Source: Candidatus Kapaibacterium sp. (GTDB lineage Bacteria; Bacteroidota; Ignavibacteria; Kapaibacteriales; UBA7675). Taken from it: a stretch of DNA of 64,000 nucleotides. Below are positions 55,580-64,000 of the stretch, piece by piece. The notes beneath the pieces were generated by a model. The model did not search any database, was not told the origin of the DNA, and worked only from the letters and a program-made list of their open reading frames with translations. The position numbers were made by a program, and so were the translations under genes. Location of the stretch: positions 62,001-126,000 of the forward strand of contig JANQRB010000015.1 in the NCBI GenBank assembly GCA_028284775.1, in the 5' to 3' direction. Position 1 is the stretch's first letter, and each line of letters starts with the position of its first letter.

Positions 55580-57289
55580 ATGACGGACGTCCGGACCGTA
55601 GTACAACTTGTAGTCCTCAACAATGAAGGCGATAGCTGCTATCGAATGCGCTGGCCCGGCGAACAGATTGCGGAACAGGAACCGGCCTGGCGCGTTATCA
55701 ACCTGGACGTCAATGCCGCTGAACGATTTGCCTGGTGTCTCGAAGCCGATCTGCTGGTACTGTATGTGCCGAACGAGCCCGATATGCTCGAACTGGTGGC
55801 GCGGCGCCGGGCACTCGGCCGCTGCACCCTGGTGGAATATAATGACAATTTTTATGCCCCGCCTCCTGCTTCACCAGCCGCCGAAGCCTGGAGCTCGCCC
55901 TTGTTGTGGCAGAGCTACGAGGCGTTTATGGCAGCGGCCGATGCCCTGGTTGTAACGGGACCGGGTTTGCAGCAATTGCTTCAAGACAAGTGTACTGCAG
56001 CACTGCATATTATCGAAAACCATCTGCCGGCTCCGCCGCCGTCCTTTGACCGCGCCCGGCATGAGCAGACCGGGGAAATCCGACTCGGCTGGGCCGGTTC
56101 TCTGGGACATATTGCCGATATTCTCTCAGTTAAACGTGTGCTGGAGCGTTTGCTGCATGACTACCCCCAACTGGTGTTCTGCGCTATGGGCAACAAATCG
56201 ATTCCCCAGGAACTCGGTTTGCCGCCGGAGCGCATGCGCTTTCAACATTGGGGGTCAATGGACGAGTATCTCGGTTTTCTGAGCAGCTTGCATATCGGGA
56301 TTGCGCCTTTACTGCCGACCCCCTATAACGAGTGCCGAAGCGACATCAAGGCGGTAGAAATCGCTTCGCGTTCGGCGCTGCCCTTGTTAACCGAGGCTCT
56401 TCCTTATCGCGCGTTTCTGGATGCGACGGGCCTTAAGGCCATAAATTCGCCGGAAGAATTCGAACAACTCGCCCGGCGCTATATCGAAGATCCGTCCCAT
56501 CGACTAAAAGACGCACGAGCCTGTTACGACTATGTCAGCGAACGCCGTGTTGGCGTCAAGCGACACGAACGTCTGGAACTGTACCGCCGCCTGTTGCCGA
56601 CAAGCCCCGCCGCATTTGACTGGGGATTGCCTGCAGGCTATCATGAAGTCTTTGGCAAGAAGTCACAGACGACGCCTTTTCAACAGATGAGCGCCAACCT
56701 ACAGCAGCTTTTGCGGAGTCGGCGCTGGCAGGAGGCAGCAGGAACAGCAGCCCAGGCTCTCGAGCGGTATCCAGGCAACCCGGACATCGCCCTGCTTGCA
56801 GTCCGCTGTTTAGTCCGCAGTCAACCCGCCACTGCCGTCGATCGTCTGCAACACTTACGCTGGCGTTTTAGCGACGATCTGCGCTTTCCGCTTATGCAGG
56901 CGGCCCTGGCCGGCACGGCCGAGACACGCAGCAAACACTGGCGCGAAATTCTCTCGATGCTCGAAGGGCGGAATATCAAATACCATCGCTTCTTTCGCGA
57001 AATGCTGGTCGGCTCAATGCTTAAACTGTTGCAGAAGGACGAAGATTTTGGCGGCCTGGCCGAGGAATTGCTGAAATTCTATCCGCGCAGCGCTCACTTG
57101 CGTTATGAACTGGCGCGCCATTTTGAACGGCGGAGAATGGATGACAAAGCCTTGCTCCACTTTGATTGGCTGGTGGCGGAAGAACGTGATTTGAAAGAGA
57201 ACACTGCTTTCTATCAGAGCCTTAGCCGCGGGTATCTTGCTTCCTGGCAGGAAGCGCTGGCCGGGCGTGAAGTGCAGCAACGACCCTGA
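55580..57289 (+). CDS. Glycosyltransferase fused to TPR-like domain
   Basis: About 569 residues from the ATG at 55580. The first ~350 residues look like a GT4-type family glycosyltransferase: LVEYNDNFYAPP, IIENHLPAPPPSFDRARHEQ, EIRLGWAGSLGHI, FQHWGSMDEYLGFLSSLHIG, AVEIASRSALPLL. The C-terminal ~220 residues are helical TPR-like repeats (RWQEAAGTAAQALERYPGNP, LRYELARHFERRRMDDKALL). It is probably cytoplasmic and transfers a sugar to an unknown acceptor; the TPR part may bind the acceptor protein. The two orphan genes upstream are candidates but this is inference. Confidence 0.8.
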   Translation: MTDVRTVVQLVVLNNEGDSCYRMRWPGEQIAEQEPAWRVINLDVNAAERFAWCLEADLLVLYVPNEPDMLELVARRRALGRCTLVEYNDNFYAPPPASPAAEAWSSPLLWQSYEAFMAAADALVVTGPGLQQLLQDKCTAALHIIENHLPAPPPSFDRARHEQTGEIRLGWAGSLGHIADILSVKRVLERLLHDYPQLVFCAMGNKSIPQELGLPPERMRFQHWGSMDEYLGFLSSLHIGIAPLLPTPYNECRSDIKAVEIASRSALPLLTEALPYRAFLDATGLKAINSPEEFEQLARRYIEDPSHRLKDARACYDYVSERRVGVKRHERLELYRRLLPTSPAAFDWGLPAGYHEVFGKKSQTTPFQQMSANLQQLLRSRRWQEAAGTAAQALERYPGNPDIALLAVRCLVRSQPATAVDRLQHLRWRFSDDLRFPLMQAALAGTAETRSKHWREILSMLEGRNIKYHRFFREMLVGSMLKLLQKDEDFGGLAEELLKFYPRSAHLRYELARHFERRRMDDKALLHFDWLVAEERDLKENTAFYQSLSRGYLASWQEALAGREVQQRP

Positions 57290-57581
57290 TCTGTTTATGA
57301 GAATTGAGAGCGGCCACTTGTTAAGCGATAGTCTTCGCCATTGACGCCGGATGGAGTCGTCTATGCCAAGGCAGCGCAACGCGGCATTCTCATCTTGCTG
57401 TTGTCTGCTTTCTTAACTCTGTCGGGAAACTGGGATACGCCTTGAACCGACTGGCCGGAAAATGAATGAAATTTTTGCCACTATGCCGCACTTGTCCGAA
57501 ATTGAGATAATTCGCAATGTCGCTTTCCCCATGCGGCATTGATTCAATCTTTCAGCAGCATTTCAAGCAGGGAGTGAATTT

Positions 57582-58898
57582 ATGGCGGAGCTCAGACCGC
57601 GTTACCCCGACAAGGACATGAAACTCTTCGTTAAAAGCCCCCACCGTCCGGGTTCTTTGGGGCTGCTGCTGTCGGTGATCGGCGAAACGGAAGCACTTGT
57701 TGGCGACATTACGACGCACTATATCGGTAACGACCACTCCTTTCGTGAAATTACGGTTGCGGTATACGACCAGGCACACCTCGACGCGGTAGTGGAGGCC
57801 GTCCGCAGCAAGACGCCCGTGGAGGTTCGCGACGTCCATGATATTGTCTTCGAGCGGCATCGCGGCGGCAAAATCCATTCTAAACGCAATTTTGACCTCG
57901 CAAGTGTCGAGGACATGCGTCAGGCATATACGCCCGGCGTGGCGCGAGTCTGCCGCTACATTGCAGCCTATCCCGACAAGGCGGGAGAATACACGAATAT
58001 CAACAACAGCGTAGGGATTTTTACCAACGGCACGCGGGTGCTGGGCCTGGGCGACATCGGGCCGCGAGCGGCGATGCCCGTGATGGAAGGCAAGGCCATG
58101 ATTTACGATCAGTTTGCCGGTATCAGCGCCACACCGATACTGATTGACACGAAAGATCCGCAGGAATTTATCGAGATCGTCACCAGCATTGCACCTACCT
58201 TTGGCGGTATCCACCTGGAAGATATTTGTGTACCAGACTGCTTTGTCATCGAAGAAGAGCTCATCAAACGACTGAAGCAGCCGGTGATGCATGACGACCA
58301 GCACGGAACCGCGACGGTTTTGCTGGCGGCGGTGCTGAGCGCTCTGCGTAATATCGGCCGGCAGGATGATGAGTCACTGCTTTTCGCCCAAATCGGCCTG
58401 GGGGCAGCCGGCTTCGGTATCGCCAAGATTCTGATTGACTATGGATTTAAGGTTCTCGGAGTAGATCTCAGCGAAGATGCTCGCCGACGTCTCCGCAGCT
58501 ATGGCGGAGGCACGGCATCACTGGACGATGCGATGGAGCGGGCCGACGTCGTAATCGCTACAACCGGCGTCGTGGGGCTCATCAAGCCGGCGATGATCCG
58601 CAAGGGACAGATTATACTGGCGTTGACGAATCCGATTCCGGAGATATTTCCGCATGACGCACTCGCCGCGGGGGCCGCGTACGCCGCGGACGGTCAGAGT
58701 GTTAACAATGCCCTGGCCTATCCCGGATTGTTTAAGGCGGCTCTGCAACTCGGCAGCAATAGTATCACGCCGAAGATGAAAATCGCCGCGGCCCGGGCAA
58801 TTTCCGACCTGGCGCCCGATGGCGAACTCGTGCCGAGTCCGCTGCATCCCGAGGTTCACCAGCGGGTAGTGGACAGCGTGACGGCCTTGTTTGAATGA
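57582..58898 (+). CDS. NAD-dependent malic enzyme with ACT domain
   Basis: A 438-residue malate dehydrogenase (oxaloacetate-decarboxylating): malate + NAD(P)+ to pyruvate + CO2 + NAD(P)H. Residues ~10-90 are an N-terminal ACT domain ([20 protein letters not shown]). The malic domain follows with the catalytic Tyr in YTPGVARV, the catalytic Lys in [13 protein letters not shown], and metal ligands in [11 protein letters not shown] and MHDDQHGT. The NAD-binding turn is [13 protein letters not shown] near 270. Length and domain order fit short-chain bacterial malic enzymes with a leading ACT domain, which usually mediates allosteric control. A decayed copy of its 3' end lies at 60930-61041. Confidence 0.95.
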   Translation: MAELRPRYPDKDMKLFVKSPHRPGSLGLLLSVIGETEALVGDITTHYIGNDHSFREITVAVYDQAHLDAVVEAVRSKTPVEVRDVHDIVFERHRGGKIHSKRNFDLASVEDMRQAYTPGVARVCRYIAAYPDKAGEYTNINNSVGIFTNGTRVLGLGDIGPRAAMPVMEGKAMIYDQFAGISATPILIDTKDPQEFIEIVTSIAPTFGGIHLEDICVPDCFVIEEELIKRLKQPVMHDDQHGTATVLLAAVLSALRNIGRQDDESLLFAQIGLGAAGFGIAKILIDYGFKVLGVDLSEDARRRLRSYGGGTASLDDAMERADVVIATTGVVGLIKPAMIRKGQIILALTNPIPEIFPHDALAAGAAYAADGQSVNNALAYPGLFKAALQLGSNSITPKMKIAAARAISDLAPDGELVPSPLHPEVHQRVVDSVTALFE

Positions 58899-58975
58899 AT
58901 GAATTTCGGTGATCTGGCAGTGCGGCATTCATCAGGCGCTGCTTTGAAAATGAGGGCTTTTGAAGTGGCATCGAC

Positions 58976-60598
58976 TTATTCGGTCGATATATATCGAGTC
59001 CAGGGATCGACAAATGCCGGACCACCTACGCTTATATTGAATGTAATCTCCTCGGAGAAGGTCGATCCGGCCCAGCAGTTGTCGATGCTTTGTACTGAAG
59101 CGCGATATGAGCCGGGCGCGAGATTACGAATTGTCCAGGAACAATTGTGTCCTGTATTACCCATTTGTACGATGCGTCGGCGGCCGGTGCGGGGGTCGGC
59201 CATGGCAGGCATCACTTCACGACCATCAGCGTTTACTATTCGCAAGTTATAAGTCAACCCGGCTTGCGGCGTTTCGGCGTCCGATGCTTTATCCCAGGAA
59301 AAAGCGGCTGAGGAACCGTTGGGAATCACACGAAGGTTCGATGGTGATCGGGGAAGAGTATTGCTGTGCCTGCAGTTGTTGCGATACATCTTAATCACTC
59401 CCGGAGCGCCCGCTAGCAGAATATCCAGGTCGCCGTCATTGTCAAAATCCGTCCATTCCGCTCGTCCGATGTAAGCGCCCTGCAGGTGAGCGGAACTATC
59501 TTCCTTAAACCTGCCATTGCCTTTGTTGACATAGAGCCTGGTGAAGTACTTCTGATTATTTTCACGAGCGCCGGTAACCAGCAAATCGAGATCGCCGTCG
59601 TTGTCGCAGTCGCCCCAGGAGACGGAAGAATTAATGACAGCCAGAAAGTCATTGTCCTTTTGCTCTGTGAAAGTGTCATCACCATTATTGTGGTAGAGGC
59701 TGGCGATATCCCCACCATCCGGGTATTGCCAGCCGGTAAAAAAAATGTCGAGCCGGCCGTCGGCGTCATAGTCGCCCCAGGCGGCTGCAGCAGCGTTCAA
59801 GCCAGGCAAGTACAGTTCTTTGATTGCGTGAAATGAATCGCCGGAATTACGGCAGAGTTTACTCACAATCGACTGAAAACCGCTGATAAAGGCGTCCAGA
59901 TCACCGTCATTATCGAAATCGGCCCAGGCTACCGTGCCTTGCGATACCTGGGGAAATGCCGGGATAAACAATTCTCGAAATGCAAGGCCACCACCATTCT
60001 GATACAGTAACGTTCGTCTGGATTCACGATCGGCACCCTGCAGGAGAATATCAGGGTCGCCATCATTGTCGAAGTCGCCCCAGGCAGCCTGCCCGGCCCA
60101 TGAATCGAAGATTTTGATATCCTTGTGAGTGGTGAAGCGGCAATCGCCTTCGTTGTGGTATAGCATTGTTGAAAAGCGTAGCCCTGGATTATGACCGCCG
60201 AACAACAGATCCAGCCGGCCGTCACCGTCATAGTCTGCCCAGGCAATTGCAGGCTCAGCTAAGCCTTGCTGCAGATCCGGTGCCCGTCGCACGATAAATT
60301 CGCCATCGCCCTCATTCATGACGGCTTTGGTGTCACCGGTCCCGACAGCTACATTGTAGGAACTGAAAACAAAATCCAGATCACCGTCGTTGTCGATATC
60401 CGCGCAGGCTGCGTCGCACCAGGAATGAGCCTGAACGTTAAGCGGCAATGGAGTTTCACTGAATCGCTCCCCGGCACCCAAGAGCTGCGGTAGGCAGAAG
60501 ATAGCCGTCAAAGGCAACACATTGAGCCGCCACGACCGGCGAATCGCGGAAGGTAGGCAATGAAGAGAGTGAACAAACAACGGCCATTGAATCGACAT
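58976..60598 (-). CDS. FG-GAP/VCBS repeat protein (copy 1)
   Basis: A 540-residue exported protein (signal peptide LNVLPLTAIFCLPQLLGAG) with a propeller of VCBS/FG-GAP calcium-binding blades: DIDNDGDLDFVF, DYDGDGRLDLLFGG, DFDNDGDPDILLQG, DFDNDGDLDAFISG, DYDADGRLDIFFTG, DCDNDGDLDLLVTG. The C-terminal ~110 residues are a fibronectin type III-like domain (FSWDKASDAETPQAGLTYNL). It is paralogous to the protein at 61264, with the same domain order and high similarity. It is convergent with the malic enzyme. Confidence 0.9.
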   Translation of the reverse strand: MSIQWPLFVHSLHCLPSAIRRSWRLNVLPLTAIFCLPQLLGAGERFSETPLPLNVQAHSWCDAACADIDNDGDLDFVFSSYNVAVGTGDTKAVMNEGDGEFIVRRAPDLQQGLAEPAIAWADYDGDGRLDLLFGGHNPGLRFSTMLYHNEGDCRFTTHKDIKIFDSWAGQAAWGDFDNDGDPDILLQGADRESRRTLLYQNGGGLAFRELFIPAFPQVSQGTVAWADFDNDGDLDAFISGFQSIVSKLCRNSGDSFHAIKELYLPGLNAAAAAWGDYDADGRLDIFFTGWQYPDGGDIASLYHNNGDDTFTEQKDNDFLAVINSSVSWGDCDNDGDLDLLVTGARENNQKYFTRLYVNKGNGRFKEDSSAHLQGAYIGRAEWTDFDNDGDLDILLAGAPGVIKMYRNNCRHSNTLPRSPSNLRVIPNGSSAAFSWDKASDAETPQAGLTYNLRIVNADGREVMPAMADPRTGRRRIVQMGNTGHNCSWTIRNLAPGSYRASVQSIDNCWAGSTFSEEITFNISVGGPAFVDPWTRYISTE

Positions 60599-60607
60599 CG
60601 ACTTTTC

Positions 60608-60672
60608 TCGGAGTGGGTAGCCCCTGAAGCCGGAAACGTGATAATAGCGAAATGTCAGCGGCGGAGCAATTC
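60608..60672 (-). promoter_or_regulatory. Upstream block shared with copy 2
   Basis: Just upstream of FG-GAP copy 1, a block matching the region before copy 2 (62972-63040): 44 of 58 aligned positions are identical, without gaps. It has no coding sense and probably contains the promoter that was duplicated with the gene. Confidence 0.6.
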
Positions 60673-60929
60673 AATTTTATGCCCAGGCCTGACTTTGCAA
60701 TCAGGCCCGGTTCACGTTTTGTTCCAGGTGCAGCCATTGTTGCTTGTTGTGCAAGGCTTGAACTGAAGAGAGTACGAGCCCAATGCGCGGATGGTGCAAG
60801 ATGATTTTAGAGCAATGGAAAGTTAAGTTGAGTAAAGCCCGCAGACCCCTCGTCGCCGTCAATACCGCAGTCCTTTCAAACCGATCGTCTCTAGTATCCA
60901 GCCTGAAGTGAGATGTCATCGGCTACATA

Positions 60930-61041
60930 AAAGTTGCCGCAGCTTGGGCTGCATCCGTCCTGGCGCCGGTAGACGAACTGATGCCTGGTCCGCATCATCC
61001 CGAAGCAGCGGTAGTGGACGGCGAGACGATCTCGTGAGGAT
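60930..61041 (+). pseudogene. Decayed 3' remnant of a malic enzyme gene
   Basis: Codon-by-codon, 25 codons from 60930 read KVAAAWAASVLAPVDELMPG then PHHPE, against [20 protein letters not shown] then PLHPE at the end of the intact malic enzyme: 16 of 25 residues are identical. After that, a two-codon deletion, then VVDGET against VVDSVT. Stop codons lie immediately upstream and just downstream, so it is not a gene. It lies downstream of FG-GAP copy 2, just as the intact malic enzyme lies downstream of copy 1, and is best explained as a relic of a tandem duplication. Confidence 0.8.
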
Positions 61042-61263
61042 AAACTAGAGGCATCGATCGTCCAATACGACATCAGATAGGAACTGCGTTGCCTGAACCT
61101 GGCAACCTTAACCTTGCCAAATCCTGCTTCAATGCCGGCCGTCAGACTAAACGCCGGAAGCCTGCGCCCGTCTCTGCAGTCGTTAACTCGCGATGTCGGG
61201 AAATGAGCTCTATTTACGATTTCGCGTGTGCAAGACCTGATCATTTTCTTGCTTGCCCACTGC

Positions 61264-62964
61264 CTATTTAAACCTTGATTCCAAGTCTTCGAGAATCAGA
61301 GGAGGCGCATTGATTTCGTAGGGATTCGAAGGATCTTCGGTCTGTTCAGCCGATTCAAACTTCGACCAGGGATCGACATACGTTCTGCCATCGCCTGTAA
61401 TCCTGAATTCGATCTCAGAGGAAAAAGCCGATCCGGCCCAGCAATTGTCGATACTTTGTACGGCAGCACGATAGGAGCCGGGCGCCAGATTGTGAATTAG
61501 CCGGAAGCAGTTGTGCCCGGCATTGCCTATGCGAGCAATAAGACGGCGTCCGGTGAGGGGGTCGGCCATTGCGGGCAACACTTCGCGACCATCCGCATTC
61601 GACAGCCGTACATTGTAGCTCAGCCCAGGCTGTGGCGTTTCGGCGTCCAATCCTTTGTTCCAGGTCAAGGAGACGGAGTAGTCGCTGCAGACAGCTTGCA
61701 GATTTGTCGGCGGCTGAGCTCGTGAATTGGGATGTTCGGTATTGTTGCGATACAGTTTCAATACTCCGGGCCATCCTGCTACCAGAATGTCCAGATCGCC
61801 GTCGTTGTCAAAGTCGGCCCATTCCGCGCGGCCGTTGAAGGCGCCTATCATTCCCGCTAATCTATCTGCTTCAAAATTGCCATTGCCTTTGTTAACATAT
61901 AGACGTGTGTAATGAAGGCCATTGCCATTCCGGGCGCCGGTGACGAGCAAATCGAGATCACCGTCATTATCGCAGTCGCCCCAGCTCACCGACGGATTAA
62001 TGACAGGAAGAAAATCACTGCTATCAATAAGGCTAAAAGCTCCGTTGCCAGTATTGCGATACAGGCGGGCGATCGATTCACTTACAGGATAGGGCCAGCC
62101 GGTAAAGAAGAAGTCCAGCCGGCCGTCGGCATCGAAGTCACCCCAGGCAGCGGCGGCGGCGTTAAGGCCGGGCAGTTGAAGAGCGCGCAACTCCCTGAAG
62201 CTATGGCCGGTGTTTTGGAAGACTTTCATAATTGCCGAATCGAATCCGCAGATGAGTGCGTCGAGATCGCCATCACTGTCATAATCGCCCCAGGCCACTG
62301 TACCCTGTGAAACGTGAGGAATTGTAGGGATTGTTAACTCTCGAAACGAGTTGTCGGCCAGATTCTGATAAATGAGCGTCCGTCGATTTTTTTTACCGCT
62401 GCCCTGAATGAGGATGTCGGAATCGCCGTCATTATCGAAATCGCCCCAATCTGCGCTGCCTACCCAGGAGTCGTGTAAGTCGATCTCATCCATCGCGATA
62501 AAACTGCCCCCACCATCGTTGCGATAGAGTTTTGTCGAATAGCCGATGAAGGGGTTGTGTCCGCCAAAAAGAAGGTCGAGGTCGCCGTCGCCATCAAAAT
62601 CGTTCCATTGAATCACAGGTGCGCTGGCGCCCTGCAGCAGTGCTGGAACCGGCTGCCGAATAAAGCGATGGCGACCAGTATTTATCATTAGTTCCGTCAG
62701 CCAGGTGGTGTCGGCGCCACCGAGAGCCGCTGTATAAACAAAATCCATATCGCCATCGTTGTCGACATCTGCCCAGGCAGCGTCGCAAGTGAGGAGTGTT
62801 CTCTCGATCGGCAAAGAAACTTCGCTGAATGTAAGTGAGGCAGAGAGCGGCCTTGTCAGGCATAACACTGTAAGACAGAGAGCAATTGCAAGTTGCCATT
62901 GCCTTGGCCGCTCAGTATTCAATCCGCGACGAAACGAAAGCTGACAAGCTGGTAACTTTGCCAT
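61264..62964 (-). CDS. FG-GAP/VCBS repeat protein (copy 2)
   Basis: A 566-residue paralogue of the protein at 58976, with the same layout: signal peptide (LAIALCLTVLCLTRPLSAS), VCBS blades (DVDNDGDMDFVY, DFDGDGDLDLLFGG, DFDNDGDSDILIQG, DYDSDGDLDALICG, DFDADGRLDFFFTG) and a fibronectin type III-like C-terminus (LTWNKGLDAETPQPGLSYNV). A short extra C-terminal tail (EDPSNPYEINAPPLILEDLE) is absent from copy 1. No T9SS sorting domain is seen, so its route to the surface is unclear. Confidence 0.9.
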   Translation of the reverse strand: MAKLPACQLSFRRGLNTERPRQWQLAIALCLTVLCLTRPLSASLTFSEVSLPIERTLLTCDAAWADVDNDGDMDFVYTAALGGADTTWLTELMINTGRHRFIRQPVPALLQGASAPVIQWNDFDGDGDLDLLFGGHNPFIGYSTKLYRNDGGGSFIAMDEIDLHDSWVGSADWGDFDNDGDSDILIQGSGKKNRRTLIYQNLADNSFRELTIPTIPHVSQGTVAWGDYDSDGDLDALICGFDSAIMKVFQNTGHSFRELRALQLPGLNAAAAAWGDFDADGRLDFFFTGWPYPVSESIARLYRNTGNGAFSLIDSSDFLPVINPSVSWGDCDNDGDLDLLVTGARNGNGLHYTRLYVNKGNGNFEADRLAGMIGAFNGRAEWADFDNDGDLDILVAGWPGVLKLYRNNTEHPNSRAQPPTNLQAVCSDYSVSLTWNKGLDAETPQPGLSYNVRLSNADGREVLPAMADPLTGRRLIARIGNAGHNCFRLIHNLAPGSYRAAVQSIDNCWAGSAFSSEIEFRITGDGRTYVDPWSKFESAEQTEDPSNPYEINAPPLILEDLESRFK

Positions 62965-63526
62965 TAGAGGGTCTCAGTGAGGGGGTAGCCGCTGAAGCCG
63001 GGAAAAGTAAAATAGCGATTTGCGAGCAGCCGGGCAATTCGCACTAGCTTTTCAAGATTTGGAATAAAGGATTCTGCCGGGTATCGAGAGAAACGTTTTC
63101 TGTTTTGTCACTTGTAGGGTAGGATAACGGGTAATGGACGGAAAGTGGTGGATGGCAATAGCCGTTGTGGCAACGGCTTGTGATGAAAAATCGCCCGAAG
63201 GGCCAACTCCTCTCGCCGCCACCAAATCAGGCCTTGAGAAAGGACCACACGCCACCACCATCAAATTCGGCTCAATTCAGAGTCAGTTCGCGTTATACTA
63301 TAGTGTTAAGTCCCGGGGCGTGCACGATCGAGCTGCAACAATACAGAAGCATGTCAACAGATACCAGGGTGATTTTTTTGAAAGCGAAGAAGGCTCATGA
63401 CTTTCAAATGCAAATGTCGAATCCGGATTTTGTTAAAAATTATTGCAAGAAACGCAGGTAGATTCGCCCACAACTTACGATGTTGGAGAGCTGGCCGTGA
63501 TGGACTAACAATAGCCGATCGGCCGC
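62965..63526. other. Intergenic region with duplicated upstream block
   Basis: About 560 bp. The 62972-63040 part matches the upstream block of FG-GAP copy 1. A possible 88-codon frame on the plus strand at 63134 begins with a lipoprotein-like signal (IAVVATACD) but is otherwise poor. No other features. Confidence 0.45.
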
Positions 63527-64000
63527 CTACTGTCGCAACACCAGCGAGCCGCTGATCGTCACGTCCTGATGATGAAGTGCCAGCACGTAAATGCCGGAGG
63601 CGTAGCCCGCCAAATCGATATTTGTCCTGAACGCTCTGTTGGACTCGAGGTCAAATACCCAGTCCGCCAGTTTGATGCCTTGCTGGGTGTACAGAACCAG
63701 GCGGGCTATGCCTTCTCCGGTCAATGGCGCGGAAATCGTGAACAAGCCGTCGCCGGGGTTGGGGGCAATTTTCAATTCGCTGACGACAGTGCCTCGCGAT
63801 CTGTCATCGGGCGGAACCTCAAATTGCGTTTCGTCGTCCCCCGGCTCTACGTCTGAATATGGGCGGGAAGGGTCAACTGCCGTTTCCGCGGCGGTCGGGG
63901 ATTTTGACGATCGCATCGGCGCTGAAGCGGCCAGCAAATCTTGTATGGATACATCAAGCCCGACGGCGGGTCGCAGGGCAACCGGGGGCATCTTTTCCTG
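63527..64000 (-). CDS. T9SS-sorted protein, C-terminal part (continues past window)
   Basis: The 154 visible codons run off the end of the window. They end with a T9SS type A sorting domain (IAPNPGDGLFTISAPLTGEG, LYTQQGIKLADWVFDLE, YASGIYVLALHHQDV) preceded by an acidic linker. The true start is beyond 64000. Confidence 0.8.
   Translation of the reverse strand, partial: QEKMPPVALRPAVGLDVSIQDLLAASAPMRSSKSPTAAETAVDPSRPYSDVEPGDDETQFEVPPDDRSRGTVVSELKIAPNPGDGLFTISAPLTGEGIARLVLYTQQGIKLADWVFDLESNRAFRTNIDLAGYASGIYVLALHHQDVTISGSLVLRQ

Noticed and set aside
60686..60707. A 7-bp hairpin GGCCTGA/TCAGGCC
   Set aside because: Lies in the upstream region of FG-GAP copy 1 and lacks a T-tract; more likely incidental than a terminator.
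63134..63400. An 88-codon plus-strand frame with a lipoprotein-like beginning
   Set aside because: Only the first 15 residues look like a signal; the remainder has no family resemblance and no ribosome site is clear.

Overview
The window looks like chromosomal DNA from a member of the Bacteroidota/Chlorobi (FCB) superphylum. Four predicted secreted proteins end in a type IX secretion (T9SS) C-terminal sorting domain. There is a TonB-dependent receptor with an N-terminal carboxypeptidase-regulatory-like domain, two LytS/LytTR-type two-component pairs (one with a Reg_prop/Y_Y_Y periplasmic sensor), several FG-GAP/VCBS proteins and a large TPR protein of a kind common in Bacteroidota. Clear Shine-Dalgarno sequences precede several genes (for example near 8078 and 3470), which argues against class Bacteroidia and for a lineage such as Ignavibacteria, Kapabacteria or Rhodothermia. 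That placement is inference. The only tRNA seen (Val, CAC) lacks an encoded CCA. No plasmid, phage, IS transposase or CRISPR signature was seen.

Layout. 0.3-4.6 kb: a phosphorelay cluster of a multi-PAS histidine kinase with a degenerate receiver, a stand-alone receiver and a receiver-kinase hybrid. 5.1-10.6 kb: a tightly packed accessory module with two ECF42-like sigma factors, each just downstream of a YCII/DGPF protein, plus SRPBCC, NTF2-like and TfoX-like small proteins. 10.6-21.5 kb: mixed stress and envelope genes, including a haem-c/FG-GAP lipoprotein, a DUF488 protein, tRNA-Val, an ArsR regulator, two MarR regulators (with an F420-reductase-like enzyme and a peroxiredoxin lipoprotein), DinB and ankyrin proteins. 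21.6-26.2 kb: a divergent Reg_prop sensor kinase and LytTR regulator. 26.4-38.9 kb: envelope and secreted proteins, two alpha/beta hydrolases, two T9SS cargo proteins (one frameshifted), a two-gene ABC exporter and a glycosidase-like lipoprotein.

39.1-49.3 kb: a TPR membrane protein next to an array of short palindromic repeats, a LytS/LytTR operon divergent from a TonB receptor, and a GxxExxY (PD-(D/E)XK-like) gene followed directly by a 4 x 152 bp array of related palindromic repeats. A T9SS cargo protein with a temptin-like CxxCH domain and four copies of an unrecognised repeat follows. 49.5-57.3 kb: small membrane proteins (DUF2231), a SufR-like regulator, a TPR protein, two orphan proteins and a glycosyltransferase-TPR fusion. 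57.6-64 kb: an NAD-malic enzyme and two paralogous FG-GAP proteins that arose by tandem duplication. A codon-aligned remnant of the malic enzyme 3' end lies between the two paralogues. The window closes inside another T9SS cargo gene.

The most promising undescribed signal is the pairing of the GxxExxY nuclease-like gene with palindromic repeat arrays at 39.1 and 46.3-47.1 kb. Next come the double ECF42/DGPF module and the temptin-like repeat protein. All assignments are by reading motifs; no database search was run.
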